Below, piece after piece: positions 19,481-28,546 of a stretch of 64,000 nt of DNA (position 1 is the stretch's first letter; every line of letters begins with the position of its first letter). The notes under the pieces are model-generated. The model ran no database searches and was not told where the DNA came from. It saw only the letters and a program-made list of their open reading frames with translations. The position numbers were made by a program, and so were the translations under genes. The stretch comes from Streptomyces coacervatus (lineage in GTDB: Bacteria; Actinomycetota; Actinomycetes; Streptomycetales; Streptomycetaceae): assembly GCF_029223485.1 (NCBI RefSeq), contig NZ_JARHTP010000009.1, positions 186,001 to 250,000 on the forward strand, read 5' to 3'.

Positions 19481-20287
19481 TCAGTCGGCCTGGGTCACCT
19501 CCACCGAGAGGTCGTTGTCGACCGTGTAGTAGGGCCGCACCACCGTGCCGCCGACCCTGACCGGCGGATAGACGAAGACCTCCTTGCGGTCCGCCACGTC
19601 GTCGAGGAGGCGGGCGACCCGGATGAGGGGTGCGCCCGGCTCAGGCAGTACGAAGACGTTCCAGACGCCACTGCCGGTGCCTGTCGCGGTGGCCAACTCC
19701 GCGCAGCCGACGGTGAAGGAGAGGCTCCGGCCGTCGCTTGCGACCTGCGGCTCCAGGGTGCGTACAGCTCCGTCGCGTCCGCGCAGACGCAGCTGTACGG
19801 CCGCTCCTGTTCCGAGGGATGCGCCGTGCAGGCGCGCGGTCACCGTCATCGACCGGTCCGTGACGTCGATGCCGTCGGCCTCCGCGTGGGCGGGGCGCAA
19901 CCAGGCCCGGATCGCGAGGTGGCCGTCCTTGGTGACGTAGGGGATGCGGACGGCCAGTGGTGACGGCCAGTCACGGAGGCGGCCGTCGACCAGGGCCCGC
20001 AGATCGCGCAGGCCGGGACGCAGCCGCTGCCGTTCGCCCTCCGGCCCGCGCAGCAGGTACACGTCCCAACGGCCCTCCGCGAGGACGGGCTGCGGGCCGA
20101 GGACGGCGCGGCTGCGGCCGTCCCCGGCGGGCTCCAGGCAGAGGACGTGCAGGGTCTGCTCGGGCCGGCCCTTCTTCGGGCGCAGCCGCAGCAGCAACTG
20201 CTCGCCCTCAACCGGCCGCGCCGCCAGGTCGAACGTGATCCGGCCGTTCACGTCGACAGCACAGCCCACGCGTGGTTCCGTACTCAC
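19481..20287 (-). CDS. Hypothetical beta-rich protein coupled to a GT4 glycosyltransferase
   Basis: Encodes 268 residues with no signal peptide or membrane segment. I do not recognise a catalytic domain. The composition and repeated strand-like stretches (FDLAARPVEGEQLLLRLRP; TVTARLHGASLGTGAAVQLR) suggest two beta-sandwich units. The start at 20287 overlaps the stop of the glycosyltransferase gene by 4 bp, so the two are translationally coupled. Proteins of this general type sit beside cell-surface glycosyltransferases in Streptomyces; a role in the same polymer pathway is inference. Confidence 0.6.
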   Translation of the reverse strand: MSTEPRVGCAVDVNGRITFDLAARPVEGEQLLLRLRPKKGRPEQTLHVLCLEPAGDGRSRAVLGPQPVLAEGRWDVYLLRGPEGERQRLRPGLRDLRALVDGRLRDWPSPLAVRIPYVTKDGHLAIRAWLRPAHAEADGIDVTDRSMTVTARLHGASLGTGAAVQLRLRGRDGAVRTLEPQVASDGRSLSFTVGCAELATATGTGSGVWNVFVLPEPGAPLIRVARLLDDVADRKEVFVYPPVRVGGTVVRPYYTVDNDLSVEVTQAD

Positions 20288-21549
20288 CGCTGCCCCCTTC
20301 GTATCGCGCGCCGCACAGCGTCGGCCGCGGTCAGCGCGGTGTCGCGGGCTGCGAAGCCCTGGCCGGCCAGGACCTGGTGCATCCGGGCGCGTCCTCGTGC
20401 GACCTGCCGGCCCGCTCTCCGCGCCGAGACCGCCTCGGCGAGCAGCTCCTCGGCCTGCTCGACCACCGGGCCGGGAGCGAACCGTCGCGCGTTCTGCAGG
20501 GCCGCCCGGCCGCTGCGGCGGCGCCGCTCGTCGTCACGCACCAGTTCCAGCAGGGCCGCACCCAGCGCGGCACGGTCTCCGACGGGCACCAGCCGGCCGT
20601 CGACCCCGTCCTCGATGATCTCGCCGGGCCCGTACGGGCAGTCGGTGCTCACCACCGGCAGGCCGCAGCGCATGGCCTCGACGATCGTCATGCCGAACGG
20701 CTCGAAGTCGGAGGCCGTCGCACCGATCGAGCCCTTGACCCACTCCGCCTCCATGGGGGCCGCCGCACCCATCAGGAACACGTTGTTGTACAGGCCGCGT
20801 TCCGCGATGAGCCGTTGCAGCCGGGCGTGCTCCCTGCCCGTGCCGTAGATGCGCAGCTGCCAGTCCGGGTGTTCGGCGGCGACCACGGCGAAGGCCTCGA
20901 CGAGCAGGTCGTAGCGTTTCACCGGGACCAGCCGGCCGGCCGCGACGACCACCTTCGCGCTGCCGTCCGCGGCCGGCAGCGCGGGATCCGGCACGCTGTT
21001 CGGCAGCGCCTGAACCCGTACACCCGGCAGCCGCATCTTGCGCCGGTAGGTGCCGGCGTCCGCCTCGGTCACCGTGGTGAGCACGTCGAGCCGGCGGTAG
21101 GCCCGCCGCAGCGCGCCGCGCAGCCGCGGCGAATGGTTGTCCAGGGTGAGGTGTTCCTGCCCGATCCGTGCGACATGCCGCGGAGCTTCCAGCGCGAGAT
21201 GCACATTGAGCCCAGGCCGGGTGCCGATCACCACGTCGGCATCGGTCCCGGCGAGGCATTCGCCGATCCGCCGGTCGGTCAACTCGCTGTACTGCCCGTA
21301 CCGGTACTCGGCGCGGGGGAACACCCTCGCCGGCCTCAGATGCAACTCGTGCTCCTTCTCCTGCCTGAGGTCCACCAGGGGCCGCAGCGTCACCCTCGGG
21401 TCCAGGGCGAAGCTGGGGTGCTCCCGGTGCCGCAGCACGGAGACGATCTCCACCTCGTGCCGCTCGGCCAGTGCCTGGGCCAGGTTGAAGGTGGTGGTGA
21501 TCGTGCCTCCGATCCCGTAGGCGTTGTGCAGCAGGAAAGAGATCTTCAT
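20284..21549 (-). CDS. Glycosyltransferase family 4 protein
   Basis: Encodes 421 residues with a GT-B fold. The N-terminal glycine-rich start is MKISFLLHNAYGIGGTITTTFNLA, and the C-terminal nucleotide-sugar-binding half contains VVAAGRLVPVKRYDLLVEAF, TASDFEPFGMTIVEAMRCGLPVV (the family E-x7-E motif) and VDGRLVPVGD. It should transfer a sugar from a nucleotide donor to a surface or secreted acceptor on the cytoplasmic side. It is the first of two coupled genes. The C-terminal 70 residues are Arg-rich and probably membrane-peripheral. Confidence 0.9.
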   Translation of the reverse strand: MKISFLLHNAYGIGGTITTTFNLAQALAERHEVEIVSVLRHREHPSFALDPRVTLRPLVDLRQEKEHELHLRPARVFPRAEYRYGQYSELTDRRIGECLAGTDADVVIGTRPGLNVHLALEAPRHVARIGQEHLTLDNHSPRLRGALRRAYRRLDVLTTVTEADAGTYRRKMRLPGVRVQALPNSVPDPALPAADGSAKVVVAAGRLVPVKRYDLLVEAFAVVAAEHPDWQLRIYGTGREHARLQRLIAERGLYNNVFLMGAAAPMEAEWVKGSIGATASDFEPFGMTIVEAMRCGLPVVSTDCPYGPGEIIEDGVDGRLVPVGDRAALGAALLELVRDDERRRRSGRAALQNARRFAPGPVVEQAEELLAEAVSARRAGRQVARGRARMHQVLAGQGFAARDTALTAADAVRRAIRRGQR

Positions 21550-21624
21550 GTGGGGTGGACCCGTCCAACTCCCCTACGGTTGCTGTCTGTTACCACTTCG
21601 TAGTGCGCACCGGGCCGCGGGCGC

Positions 21625-22860
21625 CTACCCGATGTCGACCACCCGGGCCCATACGGGCGGCGTGTCCGGCACATGGTCGGGATCCTCCTCGTCCCAGCTC
21701 GCGTACTGCCGGGGGAACAGACCCACCACCGTCCGGCACGCCGGCCGCGTGTCCGGCCAGGGCGTCTGACCGTCGGTCAGCACCACGACGACATCGGGGC
21801 GCGGCCGGGTGCGCAGCGCCTTCGCGAAGCCCGTGCGCAGATCCGTACCGCCGCCGCCCACCAGCGGTATTCCCTCGGCCCGGCACAGCGGGTGTGCGAT
21901 CCGGGCCGCCGCGTCGCACGGCACCACGGTGACCAGGTCGCGGCGGCCGCCCACGGCACGGGAGATCGCGGCCACCTCCAGGAGCGCGCTGCCCAGTTCG
22001 GCGTCACTGACCGACCCGGACGTGTCGATGACCACCGACACCCGGGGCGGCCTGCGCCGCAGGCTCGGCAGCACGACACCGGGCAGCCCCGCCGAGCGCC
22101 GCGCGGGCCGGCCGTAGCTGTAGTCCTCGCCCGCGCCCGAACCGGAGACCGCCGAACGGACCGCCGCGCCCAGCAACTCCCGCCATGGCTGCGGCGGATG
22201 GAAGGCCTCCTCGGCCCACCGCCGCCACCCGTCCGGCGCTGTCCCCGGACGGCCCTTGAGCCCCTCGGCCACCCGGAACCGCACCGCGTCCTGTTCCTGC
22301 GCGCTCAGGCCGTGCGCGCCGTCCGGCCCCAGCTCCCACTCCCGTTCCAGCCCGTCGGCGCCGCTGCCGCAGTCCAGCCAGGCCATGCTCTGCGTGCGCG
22401 CGCCGAGGGTGAACCGGCGCAGATAGTCCTCCATGAGCTGCCCCTCGGACAGCCCCAAGGTCCCCGGATACACCGCTCCCTCGGGCTGGACCAACCCGTC
22501 GCCGTACACGTCGTCGTTGATCTCGCAGTCCGCGGCGATGTTCATCCGCAGCCGTTCCCCGGGGCCGGTCAGCCCGCGCTCCCGGGCCACCCGGTCACTG
22601 CGCCCGTGGTGGTCGCGCAGCAGGTGCGACACCTCGTGCACCCATACGCCCGCCAGATCCTCGACCGGCATCCGGTCCACGAACGCAGGCGAGACATAGC
22701 ACCGCCAGTGCCGGTCGACGGCCATCGTCGGTACCTGCCGCGACTCGACGGTGTACAGGGCGAACAGGGCGGTCGCCAGGTAGGGCCGGGCCCGGGCGGC
22801 CTGCAGTCGGGCGGCGAAGAGCTTGTCGAGGTCCAGTGCCCCTGATTCGTCCGCGTTCAT
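21625..22860 (-). CDS. DUF2201-type protein: metallopeptidase-like and VWA domains
   Basis: Encodes 411 residues from ATG 22860, overlapping the ATPase gene's stop by 4 bp. The N-terminal half has a zinc-peptidase signature, WVHEVSHLLRDHH, with a further acidic stretch (IAADCEINDDVY). The C-terminal half is a von Willebrand A-like domain with a MIDAS DTSGSVSD motif, a threonine in GGGTDLRTGF, and VVVLTDGQTPWP. MoxR ATPases typically act with VWA proteins as chaperone pairs that load metals or remodel partners. The combination with the next two genes looks like one functional module. Confidence 0.85.
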   Translation of the reverse strand: MNADESGALDLDKLFAARLQAARARPYLATALFALYTVESRQVPTMAVDRHWRCYVSPAFVDRMPVEDLAGVWVHEVSHLLRDHHGRSDRVARERGLTGPGERLRMNIAADCEINDDVYGDGLVQPEGAVYPGTLGLSEGQLMEDYLRRFTLGARTQSMAWLDCGSGADGLEREWELGPDGAHGLSAQEQDAVRFRVAEGLKGRPGTAPDGWRRWAEEAFHPPQPWRELLGAAVRSAVSGSGAGEDYSYGRPARRSAGLPGVVLPSLRRRPPRVSVVIDTSGSVSDAELGSALLEVAAISRAVGGRRDLVTVVPCDAAARIAHPLCRAEGIPLVGGGGTDLRTGFAKALRTRPRPDVVVVLTDGQTPWPDTRPACRTVVGLFPRQYASWDEEDPDHVPDTPPVWARVVDIG

Positions 22861-24089
22861 CGGCCTGCCTTCGCCGTGAGCGCGGCCCGCCCCGCCTGAT
22901 CCGCCCGCCGGGACACGGACACCGCTCCGGCGAGCTTCTCGATCGACGCCGGTACGTCCCAGTCCTCGCGGCGCAGCGTGGCGAGCGTGGTCGCGGGCAC
23001 CACCACCAGGTCGGGTGCTCCGGTCTCCAGCGCACGGACCAGAAGCGCCCACGCCGCGTCCCAGCGGGACTTCTCCGGGCGGTTGCGTACCGCCGCCACC
23101 ACACCGTCGAGCACGGCCTGGCGCAGATCACCCCGCTCGGGCAGTTCGGCACCCGCGGGGTCGGCGAGCAGCACCTCGGGGTCCGGAAGGTCCAACCGGT
23201 CGAGACTGGCCAGCAGTTCAAGCCCCGGACCGTCGCCCACCGTGCCCCGCACCAGCAGCGAGAGCACGTCCCGGGAGGAGCCGGCCGCGGTCGCAAAGGC
23301 GATCAGGCACAGTGTCATCTCCCAGCTTCGGGGCGAAGGCCAGGCACCGCCCCGGCGCATTTCATTACTGGGCAACTGGTGCACGAGCTTGGGGCGCGCG
23401 GTGAGCAGTCCGCACACCGCACGGCGGGCGAAGTCCACCGCCTCCGACAGCCTCGACGGGCAGAGCCGCGGCAGGGTGGCCCGGGGCCAGGTCCCGCCGA
23501 GGCCGCGTACGACGACCTCGTGGTCATGGGTCCACTGAAGATGGACGAACCGGTTGGCCAGCGGCGGGCTCAGCTCCCAGCCGTCGGCCGCCGAGGACCG
23601 CGGATTGGCGGCGGCCACGATCCGTACGCCCGGCGGCAGTTGAAGGGCGCCGATCCGCCGCTCCAGCACAAGGCGCAGCAGGGCGGCCTGCACCGCGGGC
23701 GGCGCGGTGGACAGCTCGTCCAGGAACAGCAGCCCCCGTCCGGCCCGCACCAGGCGAACCGCCCAGTCCGGCGGGGCCATCGGCACACCCTGCTCGGCCG
23801 GATCGTCTCCCACGACGGGCAGCCCCGAGAAGTCGGACGGCTCGTGCACGCTGGCGATCACCGTGGTCAGCGGAAGGTCCAGGGCCGCGGCGAGCTGGGT
23901 CAGCGCCGCGGTCTTGCCGATCCCCGGCTCACCCCACAGCAGCACGGGCAGATCGGCGGCCACGGCCAGCGTGAGGGCTTCGAGCTGGATGTCGGGGCGG
24001 GGTTCGGTGGTCGCGTCCCGCAGCAGGGTCAACAGCTCGGCCGCGACGTCGAGTTGGGAAGTAGCAACGAGCGGAATGTGTGCAGACAT
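22857..24089 (-). CDS. MoxR-type AAA+ ATPase
   Basis: Encodes 410 residues. Walker A is GEPGIGKTAAL, Walker B is LLFLDELSTA, and sensor-1 is IVAAANPR, with the MoxR-typical ASVHEPSDFSGLPVV insert between Walker A and B. It is a cytoplasmic hexameric remodelling ATPase. It is coupled to the DUF2201/VWA gene downstream and lies 94 bp downstream of a large unknown gene on the same strand. The physiological target is not known. Confidence 0.9.
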   Translation of the reverse strand: MSAHIPLVATSQLDVAAELLTLLRDATTEPRPDIQLEALTLAVAADLPVLLWGEPGIGKTAALTQLAAALDLPLTTVIASVHEPSDFSGLPVVGDDPAEQGVPMAPPDWAVRLVRAGRGLLFLDELSTAPPAVQAALLRLVLERRIGALQLPPGVRIVAAANPRSSAADGWELSPPLANRFVHLQWTHDHEVVVRGLGGTWPRATLPRLCPSRLSEAVDFARRAVCGLLTARPKLVHQLPSNEMRRGGAWPSPRSWEMTLCLIAFATAAGSSRDVLSLLVRGTVGDGPGLELLASLDRLDLPDPEVLLADPAGAELPERGDLRQAVLDGVVAAVRNRPEKSRWDAAWALLVRALETGAPDLVVVPATTLATLRREDWDVPASIEKLAGAVSVSRRADQAGRAALTAKAGR

Positions 24090-24133
24090 GTTTGATCACC
24101 TTTGGGTTCGTGAGTGAGCCGAGTGGGCAGTCG

Positions 24134-24183
24134 CGAGAACGCGGGAACGCGGGAACAGAGACCGCGGGAACAGAGACCGCGGG
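24134..24183. repeat. Short tandem repeats upstream of the MoxR gene
   Basis: GAACGCGG occurs in overlapping copies, followed by two copies of a 15-bp unit GAACAGAGACCGCGG. They occupy most of the gap between the unknown 471-residue gene and the MoxR gene. This looks like slippage-prone sequence; no regulatory role is evident. Confidence 0.7.
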
Positions 24184-25599
24184 TCAGTAGAAGGTCGCCA
24201 GACGCAGGCGTTCGCGGCGGGCACGGGGACGGCGACGGTCCTCTCCGGGGCGGACACGGGCAGGCGGACCCCCGCGCCCGATCAGGCCCGCCCGGAACAG
24301 GCCGTAGGTGATCCGCCGTTGCGCGGTCGCCTCCAGTTCGTCCCGCAGCGGGCCGTCGCGCAGCACCGCGTCGGGGCCGAGCAGGCCTTCTACGACGGCC
24401 AGTGCGCCGGCGACGTCGCCGTGGTCCAGGCGTTCGCGGACACCGGTGAGACAGTCCGGACGCCGGTGCGCCTCGTCGATCGCCTGCAGACAGGGCAGCG
24501 GCGTACCGGTCAGCGCGACCAGCAGCTCCTCGCGCCGGATCTCGGCCGGGGCGTGGTCCAGCGGCACCAGCACCCCGTCGACCAGACCGATCCGGTGCCG
24601 GGCGCCACGGCATTCCACGAGACGCGGATGTCCTGGCTGTTTGGCAACGCCCGCCGGACCGGGCGAGTAGTCCGGTACGAGCGCGCCGGCCACCAGCGGG
24701 TGCAGCCGATCGGCCTCGATCGAACCGGTACGCAGCAGTTCCAGATCGGGCGGTACCCAGGTTCCCGCATCAGGGAGCACCGGAAGCGCGGGGCCGCCCG
24801 CACGCGTGGACTTGGCGCTGTCCGCGAGCCGCAGCGCCGAAGACTCCCTTTCGAGGTTCACGTCCAGGACCAGCCGATGCCGGCCCCCGAGCCGCACGAG
24901 GACGGAACCGGTGGGTCCTTGCCGTCCTTCGGCGCGGAGCAGAATCCCCGCCTCGGCGGCCCACCGGTCGAGGGCGCAGCGATGCCGGTCCGGCACCGTC
25001 TTCAGCAACTCCGGTTCCGGTAGGAGGTGTTCGGGCTCGCCCGGCCGATCGGCCCCGGACCGGATCCGCAGCTCGTCGGCCCTGCTCGCATCCCACAGAT
25101 GCCGGTGCAGATCGAGACGGAAGCGGCGGCTGGGATGCGGGTGCGGATGGCGGCGGGCGGCGGCCTCGGAGTGGGATCCGTCCCACAGCCCGAGGCTGAT
25201 CCGCTGCCCGGCGTCCGCCCAGGCCGGCGGCGTCCGCGCCACGAGGTGCAGCGGACCCGGTCCGTCGCGCTCCGCGGCGTCGTAGCGGGCCAGGGCGATG
25301 GTCAGCCCCGGGCGCAGCAGCCCGTCGGGAGCGATCCTCGGCATGTGCCAGCGCAGCAGTTCGGGTGCCAGCTGCCGTAGATCTGCCCGGACTTGGGCCG
25401 CGAGCGCCCGGCCGTGAGTGTGTGCCACGGAGCGCGGACTCAGGTCGATGTCAACGCCTGCGGCGGCGCATGCTCCGGCCCAGTCGCCGACGAGGCGGCG
25501 GGCAGTCGCGGTCTCGATCATGGAGGGCGGCACGGCGAACTCGCGCACGCGCAGCCAGAAGGAGAGGTGGGAATCGCCGTTCGCGATGTGAGTGGCCAT
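24184..25599 (-). CDS. Unknown protein associated with MoxR/VWA genes
   Basis: Encodes 471 residues. I choose ATG 25599 because AAGGTGAG lies five bases upstream; a GTG at 25605 would overlap that site. I recognise no catalytic family. The N-terminal 130 residues contain HTHGRALAAQVRADLRQLAPELLRW; the middle is rich in Arg, His and Leu, with candidate nucleic-acid-binding basic stretches; the C-terminal 25 residues are strongly basic (VRPGEDRRRPRARRERLR). There is no signal peptide or membrane segment. It is the first gene of the MoxR and DUF2201 module, so it is likely their substrate or regulator. Confidence 0.6.
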   Translation of the reverse strand: MATHIANGDSHLSFWLRVREFAVPPSMIETATARRLVGDWAGACAAAGVDIDLSPRSVAHTHGRALAAQVRADLRQLAPELLRWHMPRIAPDGLLRPGLTIALARYDAAERDGPGPLHLVARTPPAWADAGQRISLGLWDGSHSEAAARRHPHPHPSRRFRLDLHRHLWDASRADELRIRSGADRPGEPEHLLPEPELLKTVPDRHRCALDRWAAEAGILLRAEGRQGPTGSVLVRLGGRHRLVLDVNLERESSALRLADSAKSTRAGGPALPVLPDAGTWVPPDLELLRTGSIEADRLHPLVAGALVPDYSPGPAGVAKQPGHPRLVECRGARHRIGLVDGVLVPLDHAPAEIRREELLVALTGTPLPCLQAIDEAHRRPDCLTGVRERLDHGDVAGALAVVEGLLGPDAVLRDGPLRDELEATAQRRITYGLFRAGLIGRGGPPARVRPGEDRRRPRARRERLRLATFY

Positions 25600-25703
25600 C
25601 AGCACTCACCTTGCGCGGACGGGACCCCCGATCTGACAGCAGAATGAGTAGTCATCGCGGGGATCGTAACGATCCCCCGACCCGATCGGCCACAGGTTTT
25701 CGA

Positions 25704-26723
25704 TCAGGACATGCTCTCCTCGCGGGCGAGCAGATCCAGCGCGATGTCGGTGATCATGTCCTCCTGGCCGCCCACCATGCCCCGTCGGCCGGCCTCGACG
25801 AGAATGCTGCGGGTGTCCAGGCCGTGCCGGGCGGCGGCGGTCTCCGCGTGGCGCAGGAAACTGGAGTACACACCGGCATAGCCGAGGCTGAGGGTCTCGC
25901 GGTCCACCCGTACCTCGCGGTCCTGCAGCGGTCGTACGAGATCGTCGGCGGCGTCCATCAGCGGGAACAGGTCGCAGGCGTGCTGCCAGCCCATGAGGTC
26001 GGCGACCGCGACGAACGCCTCCAGCGGGCAGTTGCCTGCCCCCGCCCCCTGCCCGGCGAGGGAGGCGTCGACGCGGACCGCGCCGCTCTCGACGGCGACG
26101 ACGGAGTTGGCCACGCCCAGGGCGAGGTTGTGGTGGGCGTGGATGCCCAACTCCGTGTCCGGGGACAGGACTTCGCGGTAGGCGCGGAAGCGGTCGCGGA
26201 CGCCGTCCATGGTCAGTCGGCCGCCGGAGTCGGTGACGTAGACGCAGTGCGCGCCGTACGACTCCATCAGCCGTGCCTGGCGGGCGAGTTCGGCCGGTTC
26301 CGCCAGGTGGGACATCATCAGGAACCCGGCGACGTCCATGTCCAACTCGCGGGCGGCGGCGATGTGCTGGGCCGAGATGTCGGCCTCGGTGCAGTGGGTG
26401 GCGATGCGGACCGAGCGGATGCCCAGAGCGTGCGCCTGCTTGAGGTCGCGGACCGTGCCGATGCCCGGCAGCAGCAGCGTGGTGGGGATCGCCTGCCGTA
26501 CGGCGTAGGTGACGGCCTCGATCCACTCCCAGTCGGTGTGGGCGCCGACACCGTAGTTGATGCTGGAGCCGGCCAGGCCGTCGCCGTGGGCGATCTCGAT
26601 GGCCGCCACACCGGCCGCGTCCAGGGCGGCCGCGATGGTGCGGGCCTGGCCTGTGGTGTAGCGGTGGCGGACGGCGTGCATGCCGTCCCTGAGGGTGACG
26701 TCCTGGATGTACAGGCGGGTCAT
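25704..26723 (-). CDS. mhpE: 4-hydroxy-2-oxovalerate aldolase
   Basis: Encodes 339 residues of the HMGL-like aldolase family (DmpG, MhpE, HsaF). It cleaves 4-hydroxy-2-oxovalerate to pyruvate and acetaldehyde. Visible active-site parts are [11 protein letters not shown] (catalytic Arg and metal Asp), [12 protein letters not shown] (metal His pair) and the Gly-rich loop [15 protein letters not shown]. The C-terminal DmpG communication domain is present. It overlaps the acetaldehyde dehydrogenase gene by 4 bp; the two proteins normally form a channelling complex. It is the last gene of the three-gene operon. Confidence 0.95.
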   Translation of the reverse strand: MTRLYIQDVTLRDGMHAVRHRYTTGQARTIAAALDAAGVAAIEIAHGDGLAGSSINYGVGAHTDWEWIEAVTYAVRQAIPTTLLLPGIGTVRDLKQAHALGIRSVRIATHCTEADISAQHIAAARELDMDVAGFLMMSHLAEPAELARQARLMESYGAHCVYVTDSGGRLTMDGVRDRFRAYREVLSPDTELGIHAHHNLALGVANSVVAVESGAVRVDASLAGQGAGAGNCPLEAFVAVADLMGWQHACDLFPLMDAADDLVRPLQDREVRVDRETLSLGYAGVYSSFLRHAETAAARHGLDTRSILVEAGRRGMVGGQEDMITDIALDLLAREESMS

Positions 26724-27658
26724 CGGGAGGCCACCTCCGTGGTGCGGTTCGCGGCCATGCGTTCCGCGGTGCGCAGCGCGGCCGAGGTCATGATGTCGAG
26801 GTTCCCGGCGTAGGCCGGGAGATAGTGGGCGGCGCCCTCGACCTCGAGGAGCACGGACACCTTCAGCGCCTCGTCCGCGCCCGGCGCGAGGCTGCGCAGG
26901 GGGTCGTCGGCGGCCACCCGCTCGTACTGCACCTTCTGCTTGAGCCGGTAGCCGGGCACATACGCCTGGACCCGGCCGACCATCTCCTCCACGGATGCCG
27001 TGACGGCCTCCGTGGCGCAGTCGGAGACCAGGCAGTGCACGGTGTCCCGCATGATCAGCGGAGGTTCGGCCGGATTCAGGACGATGATCGCCTTGCCCTT
27101 GGAGGCGCCGCCGACCTGCTCGATCGCCGAGGAGGTGGTCTCGGTGAACTCGTCGATGTTGGCGCGGGTGCCGGGGCCCGCGGAGCGGGAGGCGATGGAC
27201 GCGATGATCTCGCCGTAGTGGACCGGGCCGACCGCGCCCACGGCGGCGACGATCGGGATGGTGGCCTGGCCGCCGCAGGTCACCATGTTGACGTTCGGGG
27301 CGTCGAGGTGGGCGTCGCCGTTGACCGGGGGGACGACGTAGGGGCCGAGGGCCGCCGGGGTGAGGTCCACAAGGGTGCGGCCCAGAGGCCGTAGAACCTC
27401 GTCGTGGTGACGGTGGGCGCCGGCCGAGGTCGCGTCGAAGACGATCTCGACGTCGGCGAACTCGTCGAGTCCGACCAGTCCTTCGACGCCCTGGTGGGTG
27501 GTGGCGACCTTGAGCCGGCGGGCGCGGGCCAGACCGTCGGAGTCCGGGTCGATGCCGGCCAGCGCGGCGATCTCCAGGCTCTCCGACAGCCGCAGCACCT
27601 TGATCATGAGGTCGGTGCCGATGTTGCCGGAGCCGATGACGGCGACCTTGGTGCTCAC
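26720..27658 (-). CDS. mhpF: Acetaldehyde dehydrogenase (acetylating)
   Basis: Encodes 312 residues from GTG 27658, overlapping the hydratase stop by 4 bp. It converts acetaldehyde, NAD and CoA to acetyl-CoA, taking acetaldehyde directly from the aldolase. Features: nucleotide-binding [16 protein letters not shown], catalytic Cys in [13 protein letters not shown], and the conserved [16 protein letters not shown]. The length is normal for the family. Relatives include DmpF, MhpF and HsaG. Confidence 0.95.
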   Translation of the reverse strand: MSTKVAVIGSGNIGTDLMIKVLRLSESLEIAALAGIDPDSDGLARARRLKVATTHQGVEGLVGLDEFADVEIVFDATSAGAHRHHDEVLRPLGRTLVDLTPAALGPYVVPPVNGDAHLDAPNVNMVTCGGQATIPIVAAVGAVGPVHYGEIIASIASRSAGPGTRANIDEFTETTSSAIEQVGGASKGKAIIVLNPAEPPLIMRDTVHCLVSDCATEAVTASVEEMVGRVQAYVPGYRLKQKVQYERVAADDPLRSLAPGADEALKVSVLLEVEGAAHYLPAYAGNLDIMTSAALRTAERMAANRTTEVASR

Positions 27659-28461
27659 TGCCGGGCTCCTTCCGTGGCGAAACGGACCCGCACCGAGCCC
27701 AGGTCCTGGATACGGGCCTCGAACTGGTCGCCCGGCATGGCGGGCACCATCGGCCCGAGAGCCCCGGTCAGCACGAGGTCGCCGGCGCGCAGCGGATCGC
27801 CCCGCTCCGCGAGGGCCGAGGCCAGCCAGACCGCCGCGTTGAGGGGGCTGCCCAGGCAGTCGGCGCCGGTGCCCTCCGAGACCGTCCCGCCGCCGCGGGT
27901 CATGGTCATCGTCACGGTGCGCAGGTCCACGGCCGTCAGCGGTACGGGAGTGGCGCCCAGGACGTACAGACCGCAGGACGCGTTGTCGGCGACGGTGTCG
28001 ACGAGGGAGATGTCCCATCCCTGCACCCGGCTGTCGACGATCTCCAGGGCGGGCAGCGCGAAATCGACCGCGCGCAGCACGTCCACGACCGTGCACCGGG
28101 GGTGCGGCAGGTCGCGGCCGAGCACGAGCGCGACCTCGGCCTCCACCTTGGGCTGCATGAGCCGCCCGGCGGCCACCTCGCCCCCGTCGGGCACGGCCAT
28201 GTCCGCGAAGAGTGCGCCGAAGTCCGGCTGGTCCACGCCGAGTTGGGCCTGTACGGCCCCAGAGGTCAGGCCGATCTTGCGGCCGACGATCCGCCGTCCG
28301 GCGTCCAGACCGCGCCGTACGTTGAGCTGCTGCACGGCGTAGGCGCCCTCGATGTCGCCGACGTCGAACAGATCACGCACCGGCGGACAGGCGGCCCGGG
28401 TGCGGGCGGCCTTCGCGAGCAGGGCGGCGGCCTTGACGACAGCAGGTGGGGCGGGCGGCAT
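27655..28461 (-). CDS. mhpD: 2-keto-4-pentenoate hydratase
   Basis: Encodes 268 residues from ATG 28461 behind GGAGG. It hydrates 2-hydroxypenta-2,4-dienoate to 4-hydroxy-2-oxovalerate, using a divalent metal. Family marks are [22 protein letters not shown], the metal-binding [15 protein letters not shown] (Glu-x-Glu) and [19 protein letters not shown]. It is the first gene of the hydratase-dehydrogenase-aldolase operon and divergent from the IclR gene, which likely controls it. No ring-cleavage or hydrolase gene accompanies it here. Confidence 0.93.
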   Translation of the reverse strand: MPPAPPAVVKAAALLAKAARTRAACPPVRDLFDVGDIEGAYAVQQLNVRRGLDAGRRIVGRKIGLTSGAVQAQLGVDQPDFGALFADMAVPDGGEVAAGRLMQPKVEAEVALVLGRDLPHPRCTVVDVLRAVDFALPALEIVDSRVQGWDISLVDTVADNASCGLYVLGATPVPLTAVDLRTVTMTMTRGGGTVSEGTGADCLGSPLNAAVWLASALAERGDPLRAGDLVLTGALGPMVPAMPGDQFEARIQDLGSVRVRFATEGARQ

Positions 28462-28497
28462 GGGGCACCTCCAGGGAGCGGCGGTTCGAACTCCGGT

Positions 28498-28527
28498 ATA
28501 GACACCACCGGCGGGAAGGCACAAACT
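28498..28527 (-). promoter_or_regulatory. Candidate promoter of the mhpD-F-E operon
   Basis: On the minus strand a TTGTGC (-35-like) and TATACC (-10-like) are separated by 18 bp, ending about 35 bp upstream of the hydratase start. The IclR-type palindrome lies just upstream of the -35, a position suitable for activation. Confidence 0.4.
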
Positions 28528-28529
28528 CT

Positions 28530-28546
28530 GTTCCGTGACACGGAAC
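28530..28546. promoter_or_regulatory. Perfect palindrome, candidate IclR operator
   Basis: GTTCCG-TGACA-CGGAAC is a perfect 6-5-6 inverted repeat. It includes the GTG start codon (28535) of the IclR gene and lies about 70 bp upstream of the divergent mhpD start. Length and symmetry match operators of IclR regulators of aromatic catabolism. Confidence 0.65.
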
